Origin: Luteimonas sp. YGD11-2
GTDB lineage: Bacteria; Pseudomonadota; Gammaproteobacteria; Xanthomonadales; Xanthomonadaceae
DNA: 64,000 nucleotides
Assembly (NCBI RefSeq): GCF_004118975.1
Contig: NZ_CP035376.1
Span: 2,170,001-2,234,000 of the forward strand
Direction: 5' to 3'
The notes under the pieces were generated by a model. The model did no database searches. It saw only the letters and a list, made by a program, of their open reading frames with translations, and had not been told where the DNA came from. Shown piece by piece: positions 24,035 to 32,222 of the stretch. Position 1 is the stretch's first letter. Each line of letters begins with the position of its first letter. The position numbers and the translations under genes are program-made.

Positions 24035-24528
24035 CCCGCCCCGCACGTGGCCCCGGGTCCATCGACGCCGGCCGCGACTGGTGGAACGCGCGCGCCCCGC
24101 GCGAGCGCTGGATGCTGGCCGCGATGGCCGGATCGATCGCCGTGTTCCTCGCCTGGTTCGCGGTGCTGACCCCGCTCGAGTCTGCGCTCGAGCGCGGCGG
24201 CGCACGCCTTGCCGCGGCAACGCGTAGCGCAGCCGAGGTCGAGGCCGCCCTCGCGTCCCTGCCGCCGGAGGGGGTGCAATCCGGGTTGACCCCGGCGGCC
24301 CATTTCGCGCTGATCACCGATACCGCAGCCGTCGCCGGTGTCGGCGTCGAGCACCAGTCGCCCGACAGTGGCGGCGGCCTCGAGATCGACTTCGACGCCA
24401 GCGACACCGGCACCCTGTTCGCGTGGCTCGACACCCTGCGCCTCGAGCACCGCGTCGCGCCGTTCGCCGTGCGGATCGAACGGCGCGACGGCAGGTTGCG
24501 CGGTTCGCTCCGGTTCCCCCCGCCATGA
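24031..24528 (+). CDS. gspM: Type II secretion protein GspM
   Basis: A 165-residue protein with a short basic cytoplasmic tail, WWNARAPRERWMLAAMAG and one membrane span near residues 30-48, and a periplasmic ferredoxin-like domain (LEIDFDASDTGTLFAWLDTL). The W-x-R-x-P-R-E-R segment is the family hallmark. It partners GspL. The ATG overlaps the gspL stop and its own stop overlaps the gspN start. Confidence 0.88.
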   Translation: MTRPARGPGSIDAGRDWWNARAPRERWMLAAMAGSIAVFLAWFAVLTPLESALERGGARLAAATRSAAEVEAALASLPPEGVQSGLTPAAHFALITDTAAVAGVGVEHQSPDSGGGLEIDFDASDTGTLFAWLDTLRLEHRVAPFAVRIERRDGRLRGSLRFPPP

Positions 24529-25271
24529 CCGCGCTCAAGACGCGCACCCTCGTGCTGGTGTTCGCACTGGCATTGCCGGTGGCGGGACTGGCCACGTTTC
24601 CCGTCGGCTTCGCATTGCGTCTGGCCGGCGCGCAGCAATGGGGGCTCTCCGCGACGGAGGTGGCCGGCAGCATCTGGCACGGACGGCTGCGGGACGCGCA
24701 ACTGCACAGCCATCCGTTGGGAGATCTCCGTGTACGCCTGCAGCCGTGGCCATGGCTGGCGGGAGTGCGTGCAGTCCGGGTGGATGTCGCGACAGTGCGT
24801 GGCCGTGTGCTGCATGGCCGTCGCAGCGGTATCGATGGCGTCACCGGGGCGTTCGAACTGCGGCAGGTGCCCGCGCTGGCCGGTCTGGACCTGCTGCTGC
24901 ATGCCACGGACCTGCGGATCCTGTTCGATGGCGACCGCTGCATCGGCGCCGACGGCCAGCTGCGCGCGGCAATCCTCGCCGCGGGCGACGCCGCGCCGCG
25001 CGCGGAGCTCGCTGGCGACGCGGCCTGCGCCGGGCGCACTGCGGTGATCGAGATGGCCCCGGTCACCGGCCATGGAGCGCTCGAGGGTTTCTCCGCGACC
25101 CTGCGCGTGCACGGCGACGGCGCATGGGACGCGGAGATGCGCGTTGCCGGCACCCCCGATGCGCCCGCCCAGGCATGGCTGCAGGCGGCGGGTTTCCAGC
25201 CGGGCCCGGCCGGCTGGAGCCGGCTGCACCACGGCGATGCCCCCGGCGCGGGTCGCACGTCGACACCATGA
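24525..25271 (+). CDS. gspN: Type II secretion protein GspN
   Basis: A 248-residue protein with one N-terminal membrane span (about 6-35) and a periplasmic beta-rich domain (WGLSATEVAGSIWHGRLRDA, LGDLRVRLQPWPWLAG) typical of T2SSN. Many T2SSs lack GspN; its presence fits the Xanthomonas Xcs type and other C-to-N operons. ATG overlaps the gspM stop. Last gsp gene. No gspO is present, so the prepilin peptidase is probably the pilus enzyme encoded elsewhere. Confidence 0.85.
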   Translation: MTALKTRTLVLVFALALPVAGLATFPVGFALRLAGAQQWGLSATEVAGSIWHGRLRDAQLHSHPLGDLRVRLQPWPWLAGVRAVRVDVATVRGRVLHGRRSGIDGVTGAFELRQVPALAGLDLLLHATDLRILFDGDRCIGADGQLRAAILAAGDAAPRAELAGDAACAGRTAVIEMAPVTGHGALEGFSATLRVHGDGAWDAEMRVAGTPDAPAQAWLQAAGFQPGPAGWSRLHHGDAPGAGRTSTP

Positions 25272-25276
25272 CCTCG

Positions 25277-25297
25277 AACAGCGCTCGCCGCGCTGTT
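25277..25297 (+). terminator. Hairpin after gspN
   Basis: Perfect 8-bp stem AACAGCGC/GCGCTGTT with a 5-nt loop, 5 bp after the gspN stop. No clear U-tract. Likely end or attenuation point of the secretion operon before the glycosyltransferase gene. Confidence 0.5.
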
Positions 25298-25374
25298 GCA
25301 ACACAACCGACATCGCCGCGACACCGCCCCGGCACATGCGCCCGGCACGCTGGCTGCAACCCGGGAGGACGCCC

Positions 25375-26514
25375 ATGCACTACGCGCTCGTGACCGAGAC
25401 CTGGCCGCCGGAGATCAACGGGGTCGCACTGACGGTGCGCGACCTCGCCCGCGGCCTCTGGCAACGCGGCCATCTCACCGACGTGATCCGCCCGCGCCAG
25501 CACGATGACGTGGAACCGGTGGCTCAGGAACTGCTGGTGCCGGGGGCTCGCCTCCCCGGCTACAACACCCTGCGTTTCGGGCTTCCCGCACAGCGGTTGC
25601 TGGAGGCCCGCTGGCACCTGCATCGCCCGGATGCGATCTATATCGCCACCGAAGGCCCGCTCGGCTGGTCGGCACTGCGCGCAGCGCGCAACGTCGGTAT
25701 TCCGGTCGCCACCGGCCTGCATACCCGCTTCGACCTGTACATGCACGACTACGGCATCGGGATGCTGGCGCCGCTGGCGCTGGGCTGGATGCGCCGCTTC
25801 CACAATTCCGCCGCGACCACGCTGGTGCCGACGCAGGTCCTGCGCGACGAACTCGCAGGCCGCGGCTTCCGCACCCTGCGGCACCTGCCGCGCGCAGTCG
25901 ACACCCTGCGCTTCGCACCATGGCGCCGCGATGCCGCGTTGCGGGCGCGCTGGGGCATGCACGACGACGACCTGGTGGTGACCTGCGTCGGGCGACTGGC
26001 CGCGGAGAAGAACCTGCCGTTGGCGATCGCGGCGTTCCGCCATCTGCAGCGCAGCCATCCCCGCGCGCGCTTCGTGCTGGTCGGCGACGGTCCCCTGCGC
26101 GCCACCCTGCAGCGCGAGCATCCCGATTTCGTGTTCTGCGGCACGCAGACCGGGCGCGCGCTCGCCGGGCACGTGGCGTCCGCCGACCTGTTCCTGTTTC
26201 CCAGCCGTACCGAGACCTTCGGCAACGTGGTGCTCGAAGCGATGGCCAGCGGCGTGCCGGTGATCGCCTTCGACAACGGCGCCGCGCGCGAACACCTGCG
26301 CGACGGCGTGCATGGCCGCCGCGTCACCAGCGACGCCGGTTTCATCCATGCCGCACGCACGTTGGCCGGCGACGCCGAAATGCGCCGGGCAATGGGCGTG
26401 GCCGCACGCAGGGCGACCGAGCCCCTGTCGCCGGCCGCGGTGTGCGCCGACTTCGACCGCATCCTCTCCAGCCTGGGCCAGCCGCATGCCACTGCCGCAC
26501 TCGCCACCGCCTGA
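25375..26514 (+). CDS. GT4-family glycosyltransferase
   Basis: A 379-residue GT-B enzyme. The N-terminal domain begins YALVTETWPPEINGVALTV. The C-terminal donor-binding domain has GRLAAEKNLPLAI, LVGDGPLRATL and the E-x7-E motif in RTETFGNVVLEAM. Best resemblance is to the MgtA/SqdX/GDP-mannose-dependent mannosyltransferase group that glycosylates membrane lipids. The ATG at 25375 has GGGAGGA upstream. Its last 29 bp overlap a PAP2 phosphatase gene, so the pair may act on a lipid carrier or glycolipid (inference). Confidence 0.85.
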   Translation: MHYALVTETWPPEINGVALTVRDLARGLWQRGHLTDVIRPRQHDDVEPVAQELLVPGARLPGYNTLRFGLPAQRLLEARWHLHRPDAIYIATEGPLGWSALRAARNVGIPVATGLHTRFDLYMHDYGIGMLAPLALGWMRRFHNSAATTLVPTQVLRDELAGRGFRTLRHLPRAVDTLRFAPWRRDAALRARWGMHDDDLVVTCVGRLAAEKNLPLAIAAFRHLQRSHPRARFVLVGDGPLRATLQREHPDFVFCGTQTGRALAGHVASADLFLFPSRTETFGNVVLEAMASGVPVIAFDNGAAREHLRDGVHGRRVTSDAGFIHAARTLAGDAEMRRAMGVAARRATEPLSPAAVCADFDRILSSLGQPHATAALATA

Positions 26515-27046
26515 CTGGACCACCCGCGATGCCGGCTGGTGTCTGCGCACCAATCGCTGGTGCGAGCGCGGCCCGGTGTTCGCGCTGTTCGCCTGCATCA
26601 GCCGCCTAGGCGATGGCGTGTCGTGGTACCTGCTGATGGCCGCATTGATCGTCGCCGACGGCTGGCACGGCCTGCATGCCAGCGTGCACATGGCCGCCAC
26701 CGGCGTCATCGCGCTCACGCTGTACCGCTCGCTCAAGCGACATACCCGCCGGCCGCGACCCTTTGCGGCGGATGCGCGCATCCGCGCCTGGGTGGCACCG
26801 CTGGACGAATACAGCTTTCCTTCCGGCCACACCCTGCACGCGGTCGCCTTCAGCAGCGTTGCCGTCTGGCACTACCCGGCGCTGGCCTGGTTGCTGGTGC
26901 CGTTCGCCTCTGCCGTTGCCGCCTCGCGGGTGGTGCTCGGCCTGCACTACCCGAGCGATGTGCTCGCGGCCGTGGCCATCGGCGGTGTGCTGGCCGGGCT
27001 CTCGATCCTCGGTGGGCCGGCGCTGGTCGCCGCAGTCATCGGCTGA
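26486..27046 (+). CDS. PAP2-family membrane phosphatase
   Basis: A 186-residue integral membrane protein with about five spans. The three PAP2 signature motifs are KRHTRRPRP, FPSGHTLHA and SRVVLGLHYPSDVLA, containing the conserved Arg, His and Asp catalytic set. Substrates of the family are lipid phosphates such as undecaprenyl-PP, phosphatidate or PG-phosphate. The start overlaps the glycosyltransferase gene, indicating joint expression. Confidence 0.88.
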   Translation: MPLPHSPPPDWTTRDAGWCLRTNRWCERGPVFALFACISRLGDGVSWYLLMAALIVADGWHGLHASVHMAATGVIALTLYRSLKRHTRRPRPFAADARIRAWVAPLDEYSFPSGHTLHAVAFSSVAVWHYPALAWLLVPFASAVAASRVVLGLHYPSDVLAAVAIGGVLAGLSILGGPALVAAVIG

Positions 27047-27079
27047 GCGCCGCGTCGCACTGCTGCAGGCGCCGCGCCC

Positions 27080-27964
27080 TCAGCCGAGCGCGGTCACCCG
27101 TGCCGCACGCAGGGGCGGCAGCAACTGCTGCGGCCAGTCGCGGTCGTTGGCCACCTGCGCATGCGCGCGGCTGGCCTGCAGTGCGTCGAAATCGACGTCC
27201 GCCAGCGTCCAGCCGTCGCGGCCATCGCTGGAAGCCAGCACACCATCGGCGGGAAACCCGACATCCATCGGCGCATACACCGCGGCCTCGCCGGTGTTGA
27301 CGTCGAGCGCGGGGCTCCATGGCGCGTCGCCTGCGGTCACCGCCTGGGTGATGAAGCAGCGGTTCTCCAGCGCGCGTGCCAGGCAGCCCACGCGCACGCG
27401 GGTGGCGCCGGCAGCGGTGTCGGTGCAGCTCGGCGCAAGGATCAGCCGCGCGCCCGCCTCCACCTGCGCACGCACCGGCAGCGGGAACTCGATGTCGTAG
27501 CAGACCGCGATGCCGAAGCGCAGGCCGCGGTACTCGAACACCCGCAGCGCATCGCCACCGTCGATCACTCCGGTGGCTTTCTCGAACCCGGTGAGCTGCA
27601 GCTTGTCCTGCCAGTCGTGGCCGCCATCGGGAGTGAACACGTCGGCGCGGTTGCGATAGCGCCCGTTGCCGACATCGAGCAGGAAGGTACCGGGCACCAG
27701 CAGCATGCCGCTGTCCGCGGCGAGCCCGCGGTACAGATCGATCCAGTCCTGCCGCAGCGCCTGCAGTGAAGCGAGTGACGCATGCAGGTCGTCGCGCACG
27801 GCATCGTCGAACACCGCCGCGAGCTCCAGCGACAGGTACTCCGGCAACAGCGCGATGCCGGCACCCGCCTGCGCCGCCTCTTCGATCCATTGGCGCTGGG
27901 TTTCGGCGAATTCCGCGAAGCTGCCTGGCCGGCCGACCGGGTAGCGGGCAACAGCGATCTTCAT
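27080..27964 (-). CDS. Carbon-nitrogen hydrolase (nitrilase superfamily)
   Basis: A 294-residue amidase. The catalytic triad is visible as Glu in LLPEYLSLE, Lys in WQDKLQLTGFEK and Cys in VCYDIEFP. The start overlaps the stop of the GNAT gene (ATGA at 27961-27964). In several bacteria a GNAT domain and this type of amidase are fused in one protein, so the two probably act on the same amide/acyl-amine substrate. The substrate is not known. Confidence 0.88.
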   Translation of the reverse strand: MKIAVARYPVGRPGSFAEFAETQRQWIEEAAQAGAGIALLPEYLSLELAAVFDDAVRDDLHASLASLQALRQDWIDLYRGLAADSGMLLVPGTFLLDVGNGRYRNRADVFTPDGGHDWQDKLQLTGFEKATGVIDGGDALRVFEYRGLRFGIAVCYDIEFPLPVRAQVEAGARLILAPSCTDTAAGATRVRVGCLARALENRCFITQAVTAGDAPWSPALDVNTGEAAVYAPMDVGFPADGVLASSDGRDGWTLADVDFDALQASRAHAQVANDRDWPQQLLPPLRAARVTALG

Positions 27965-28569
27965 GCGGAATGCTCCAGCGCACGCGTCCAGAACGTCAGC
28001 GTGTGCTCGCATTCGCCGCGCCCGAGTTCGTCCCAGGGCAGTTGCATGCGCAGCTCCGGCCGCCGCACATAGCCGCGACGGCTCCAGAACGCGTCGTTGT
28101 CGCGGTGCCCGGCGGGCCGGCGCGGATCGTCCTGTTCCCGGTCCACCGCACAGAACGCCGTCATGCGGAAGCGGCCCAGCGCGCGTGCATGCGCCTCGCG
28201 CGCATCGAAGAACGCATGCCCCACCCCGCGGCCGCGGTAGGCGGGCAGCAGCACCGATTCGCCGAAATAGAACACGTCGTCGACACCGTGCCCCCGCGCG
28301 CGGAACGGTGCCTGGAAGGCATCGTCGTCGTCGGCCAGCGGAATGCCGGTGGAGGCGCCGACCACGCTGTCGCCATCGAACGCCAGCACGAACACGCTGT
28401 CGGCGGATGCGGCGTAGGCCGCGAGATAGCCGCGTTCGTAGTCCATGTCGCCGGCGTAGAGATAGGGCCAGTCGCGGAACACCGCGACGCGCAGGCGGGC
28501 CACGTCGTCGAGGCGCGCCTGCAGGTCCGCGCCGGATACGCGGCGCACGTCGGGGGCGGATGCGGTCAT
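27961..28569 (-). CDS. GNAT acetyltransferase coupled to the nitrilase
   Basis: A 202-residue GNAT. The acetyl-CoA pyrophosphate loop is YRGRGVGHAFF. Upstream FRDWPYLYAGDMDYERGYL and later RRGYVRRPELRMQLPWDE are characteristic of the GNAT half of GNAT-nitrilase proteins. Translationally coupled to the downstream amidase gene. Substrate unknown. Confidence 0.85.
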   Translation of the reverse strand: MTASAPDVRRVSGADLQARLDDVARLRVAVFRDWPYLYAGDMDYERGYLAAYAASADSVFVLAFDGDSVVGASTGIPLADDDDAFQAPFRARGHGVDDVFYFGESVLLPAYRGRGVGHAFFDAREAHARALGRFRMTAFCAVDREQDDPRRPAGHRDNDAFWSRRGYVRRPELRMQLPWDELGRGECEHTLTFWTRALEHSA

Positions 28570-28644
28570 GGCGCGGATTCTATCGGCCCGTTGCGCCCCG
28601 CCGCCGGTCGGCAGCGGGACGCAGTGTTGCCCCCTCGCCGGTGG

Positions 28645-29967
28645 CTAGCGCAGGTCGTTGCCCAGCGCGTACCAGTCCACCTTGCGGGTGATCCACATGA
28701 TCGTGGCGAGGATGGCGAACAGCAGCAGCGAGCCCATCAGCAACGCGTTGTCCTCCGACACCAGCAGGCAGTACAGCGCGCCATAGAGCGCGGTGAGCAT
28801 CGCCGCGAAGCCCAGCGCCCGCGGCCAGCTGCGCAGCACGCCGGAGAGGTACATCGCCTGCACGCCGATGCAGGCCGCGGCCGATGCGAGGTACGCCCAG
28901 TGGAACGCGATGTGCTCGGACAGGCCCAGCAGCAGCAGGAAGAAGATCGCCAGCGCCAGGCCGACCAGCAGGTACTGCAGCGGGTGGATCTGCAGGCGTC
29001 TGATCAGCTCGAACAGGCCGAACGCGACGAAGGTCAGCAGCACGAACAGCAGCCCGTACTTGGTGGCGCGGTCGACCCGGGTGTAGACGTCCACCGGATC
29101 CACCAGGCTCACCTGCAGGGTGTCCAGCGCATGCGCTTCGCCCTTGTGCAGCTGTGCCTGCGCATCGCTGGCCAGTGACGACAGCGCCCAGTGCGCGCGG
29201 AAGCCATCGGCATCGATATCGCGACGGGTCGGCAGGAAGCGGCCTTCGAACGATGGATGCGGCCACGGCGATGCGATGTCGATGCGGTTGTCGTCGGCCA
29301 CCGGCACGATGGCGAGCGAACGGGTGCCGTCGATGGTCGCCGCCAGCCGCACCTCGCGCAGTGCCGGCAGCGTGCCGGCACCGGTGCTCGCGAGCGGCTC
29401 GAGTTCCGCGTGCACGCCGCCGGTGAGCGCCGCGAGCTCCCGCGTGCCCGCCGCCAGCGCCAGCGCCTGCCCGTCGACGCGCAGCTGCGGCGTGCCGACC
29501 AGTCCACGCACGTCGGCAATGCCCACCGCGAGATACGGCCGCCCGTACACACGCCCGGGCGCGACGGGGTAGGCCATGGGCGCGAATTGCGCAGCCGCGC
29601 TTGCCTGCCAGCTGTAGACCGGGATGCGGAACAGGCCCACGCGCCGTTCGGAGGGCTGCAGCCCGCCGTCAATCTCCAGCCGCGTCGGCGCCTGCAGCAG
29701 ATGCCCGGTGACGGTGCGCAGCACCACGCGCTGGCTGCCGTCGGCCGCGCGCTCGGCGACCTCATGTTCCTCCGTCCACGGCAGCACCCGCAACGGCCCG
29801 ACCAGGCGCTGCTCGCCCGCCCGGCCCTGCGCCACCCGTTCCACCGCCTGCGCGCGGTACTGCTGCCGCTCATGCACCACGCCACGGATCATCGCCAGCG
29901 GCACCAGTAGTGCCAGCACCAGCGCACCGATCACCGCGAACCGCAGCACCAGCTTCATCGATTTCAT
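28645..29967 (-). CDS. creD: Inner-membrane protein CreD
   Basis: A 440-residue CreD/CET family protein. N-terminal span (about 5-27), a large periplasmic beta domain (RVGLFRIPVYSWQASAAAQF, PWPHPSFEGRFLPTRRDI), then about five C-terminal spans (FVLLTFVAFGLFELIRRL to MWITRKVDWYALG). In Enterobacteria and Aeromonas/Stenotrophomonas creD is the main CreBC target and affects envelope integrity and beta-lactam response. It follows creC, preceded by a triple CreB-type repeat. Confidence 0.92.
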   Translation of the reverse strand: MKSMKLVLRFAVIGALVLALLVPLAMIRGVVHERQQYRAQAVERVAQGRAGEQRLVGPLRVLPWTEEHEVAERAADGSQRVVLRTVTGHLLQAPTRLEIDGGLQPSERRVGLFRIPVYSWQASAAAQFAPMAYPVAPGRVYGRPYLAVGIADVRGLVGTPQLRVDGQALALAAGTRELAALTGGVHAELEPLASTGAGTLPALREVRLAATIDGTRSLAIVPVADDNRIDIASPWPHPSFEGRFLPTRRDIDADGFRAHWALSSLASDAQAQLHKGEAHALDTLQVSLVDPVDVYTRVDRATKYGLLFVLLTFVAFGLFELIRRLQIHPLQYLLVGLALAIFFLLLLGLSEHIAFHWAYLASAAACIGVQAMYLSGVLRSWPRALGFAAMLTALYGALYCLLVSEDNALLMGSLLLFAILATIMWITRKVDWYALGNDLR

Positions 29968-30022
29968 CTCGCACCCTCACCAGGAACCGGCCCGCAGGGT
30001 GCGCGGCGTGCATGGGCAGGAT

Positions 30023-30049
30023 TCGAAGCGGGTTTGAAGCGAATGTGAA
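30023..30049 (-). promoter_or_regulatory. CreB-binding (cre-tag) triple direct repeat upstream of creD
   Basis: On the minus strand TTCAC (30045-30049), six bases, TTCAA (30034-30038), six bases, TTCGA (30023-30027). The cre-tag consensus is TTCAC-N6-TTCAC. Three half-sites with exact 11-bp phasing lie between creC and creD, 56-82 bp upstream of the creD ATG. Strong positional support for CreB control of creD. Confidence 0.7.
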
Positions 30050-30053
30050 GTGG

Positions 30054-31484
30054 TCAGGCCAGCGGCAGCGACAGCATGGCGATGGCGCCGCCGCCGTCGC
30101 GATTCTCCAGACGCACGTCGCCGCCATGCAGGCGCGCGACCTCGCGCACGAACGGCAGGCCCAGGCCGGAACTGCGTGGCGTGCCATCCGGGCGCGGCAG
30201 CGAATAGAAGCGCTCGAACACCCGTTCGCGTGCGTAGTCCGGCACGCCGGGCCCGCGGTCTGCGACGCGGATGCGCACACGGCCGGCATCCACCACCGCG
30301 TCCACCCGCACCTCGCCACCGGCAGGGGAGAACGCCAGCGCGTTGTCCACCAGGTTGCGCAGCGCCTGCCGCAGCAGGAAGGGATCGCCACTGACCTGCA
30401 CACCGGCGGCAGCATCGCAGCGCACGCGCACGTCGCGGCCATCCGCGACCACCGCCTCGGCCGCCTGCTGCAGCAGTGCGGCAACGTCGATCGGTTCGCG
30501 CTTCTGCAGCCAGCCGTGCTGCTCGACCTCGGCCAGCACCAGCAGCTTGTCGATGGTCTCGGTGAGCCGCCGCTGCTGGGCGAGGATATTGCCGGCGAAG
30601 CGCGCGCGCTCCTCATCCGGCAGCGGCTCCTGCAGCAGTTCCGCGGAGGCGCCGATGGCCGCCAGCGGGCTCTTCATCTCGTGCGTCAGCGACTGCACGT
30701 ACTGCTCGACATAGGCCTTCCCCTCGAGCCTGCGCCGCATCGCCTCCAGCGCCTGGCCGAGGTCGCCGATCTCGTCGCGGCGCGGTCGCGGCGGCGGCAC
30801 CGGCTCGCCACGCGCCACGGCCTGCGCATAACGGTTGAGGCCGCCGATGCCACGCACCAGCCACCAGGTCATGGCGATGCCGATCAGCGCCGCGATGCCG
30901 ATCAGCCACGCACCGCGCGCGAGGATGCTGCGCTGGCTGGCGACGATGAAAGGCTCCACGCTCCGGTTGGGCTGCGACAGCGTCAGCACGCCGAGCAGCC
31001 GCGAGGGATCGTCGGGATCGCGTACCGGTGCGGCCACGTGCATCACGCTGTCATCGTCGGCGCCGGGCACGCGCGGCGTCGAGCGCGCGCCGTATTCGCC
31101 GCGCAGGGTGCGGTAGACATCGTTCCAGCGCGAGTTGTCGCGGCCGATGTCGCGCCCGGTGGAGGCGTACACCACCACCCCCTGCGCATCGGTGATCACG
31201 ATCTCCTGGTCGACGCTGGTCTTCGCGAACTCCCACACCCGTGCCCCGGGGTCGCGCGCATGCGCCTGCGCCACCCGCTGCGCGAAGCGGCCATCGGCAA
31301 TGCGCCCGGCCTTGAGGTCATCGGCGGCGAGTTCGGCCAGCGTGTTGGCCGAGTCGACCAGCGTGGCCTCCAGCGCCTGGCGCACGCCGGGCTTCACCTC
31401 GTCGACGAACACCCGCATCACGAAGAACGCCGCGACCCCGACGATCAGGAAGAACGCCAGGAACAGCCGCAACCCGATGCGCAT
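30054..31484 (-). CDS. creC: Sensor histidine kinase CreC
   Basis: A 476-residue membrane kinase with a span near 7-27 and a periplasmic sensor domain (TSVDQEIVITDAQGVVVYAS). A second span lies near 185-205, then HAMP. The dimerisation/phosphoacceptor box is SLTHEMKSPLAAIG (His about 265). The ATPase has LRNLVDNALAFS (N box), DRGPGVP and SGLGLPFVREV. It probably phosphorylates CreB. Gene order creB-creC-creD with 2 bp between B and C. Confidence 0.92.
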   Translation of the reverse strand: MRIGLRLFLAFFLIVGVAAFFVMRVFVDEVKPGVRQALEATLVDSANTLAELAADDLKAGRIADGRFAQRVAQAHARDPGARVWEFAKTSVDQEIVITDAQGVVVYASTGRDIGRDNSRWNDVYRTLRGEYGARSTPRVPGADDDSVMHVAAPVRDPDDPSRLLGVLTLSQPNRSVEPFIVASQRSILARGAWLIGIAALIGIAMTWWLVRGIGGLNRYAQAVARGEPVPPPRPRRDEIGDLGQALEAMRRRLEGKAYVEQYVQSLTHEMKSPLAAIGASAELLQEPLPDEERARFAGNILAQQRRLTETIDKLLVLAEVEQHGWLQKREPIDVAALLQQAAEAVVADGRDVRVRCDAAAGVQVSGDPFLLRQALRNLVDNALAFSPAGGEVRVDAVVDAGRVRIRVADRGPGVPDYARERVFERFYSLPRPDGTPRSSGLGLPFVREVARLHGGDVRLENRDGGGAIAMLSLPLA

Positions 31485-31486
31485 GC

Positions 31487-32179
31487 TCAGGCGTCCAGGG
31501 CGTAGCCGATGCCGCGATGGGTGCGGATCGGATCGCGGGTGGCACCGGCCGCGCGCAGCTTGGCGCGCAGCGTCTTGACGTGGGTATCGACGGTGCGGTC
31601 GCCGCTGTCGGCGCCATCGTCCCAGCCGCGGTCCATCAGCTGCGCGCGGCTGAGGATGGCGCCGGGGCGCTGCAGCAACGCGGCCAGCAGCGCGTACTCG
31701 TAGCGGGTGAGCTCCAGCAGCGCGTCGCGATAGCGGATGCGGCGGCCGTCGTGGTCGATGGCGAACGCACCGTGGGTGCGCCAGCCGTCATCGCCCGCGG
31801 CAACCGCCGGCACACTCCGGCGCAACCGCGCACGCACGCGTGCCACCAGTTCGCGCGGCGAGAACGGCTTGGCCATGTAGTCGTCGGCCCCCAGTTCCAG
31901 GCCCAGCACGCGGTCGACCTCGTCATTGCGCGCGGTGAGGAAGATCACCGGCACCTGGCTGAAGCCGCGCAGCTGCCGGCACACCTCGAAGCCGTTGAGA
32001 TCCGGCAGCCCGACATCCAGCACCACCAGCTCCGCGCCGGGGTCGCGCAGGGCCGCGAGCGCATCGCGGCCGAGCAGGCAGTGGCGCACCGCGTAGCCCT
32101 CGCTGCCGAGCGCGTACAGCAGGGTATCGGCGATGGCCTGTTCGTCCTCGACGACGAGGATGCGCGCGGGTTCCGGCAT
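31487..32179 (-). CDS. creB: Response regulator CreB (OmpR family)
   Basis: A 230-residue regulator. Receiver with acidic pocket VVEDEQ, phosphoacceptor Asp55 in LDVGLPD and Lys in MAKPFSPREL. The winged-helix domain includes LELTRYEYALLAALLQRPG and DRTVDTHVKTLRAKLR. The ATG at 32179 gives a normal N-terminus. It is divergent from rlmJ with only 43 bp between start codons. Confidence 0.92.
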   Translation of the reverse strand: MPEPARILVVEDEQAIADTLLYALGSEGYAVRHCLLGRDALAALRDPGAELVVLDVGLPDLNGFEVCRQLRGFSQVPVIFLTARNDEVDRVLGLELGADDYMAKPFSPRELVARVRARLRRSVPAVAAGDDGWRTHGAFAIDHDGRRIRYRDALLELTRYEYALLAALLQRPGAILSRAQLMDRGWDDGADSGDRTVDTHVKTLRAKLRAAGATRDPIRTHRGIGYALDA

Positions 32180-32222
32180 GCCGCGCAGCATAGAGCGTGG
32201 CGGCGCGGCATACACTGCGCGG

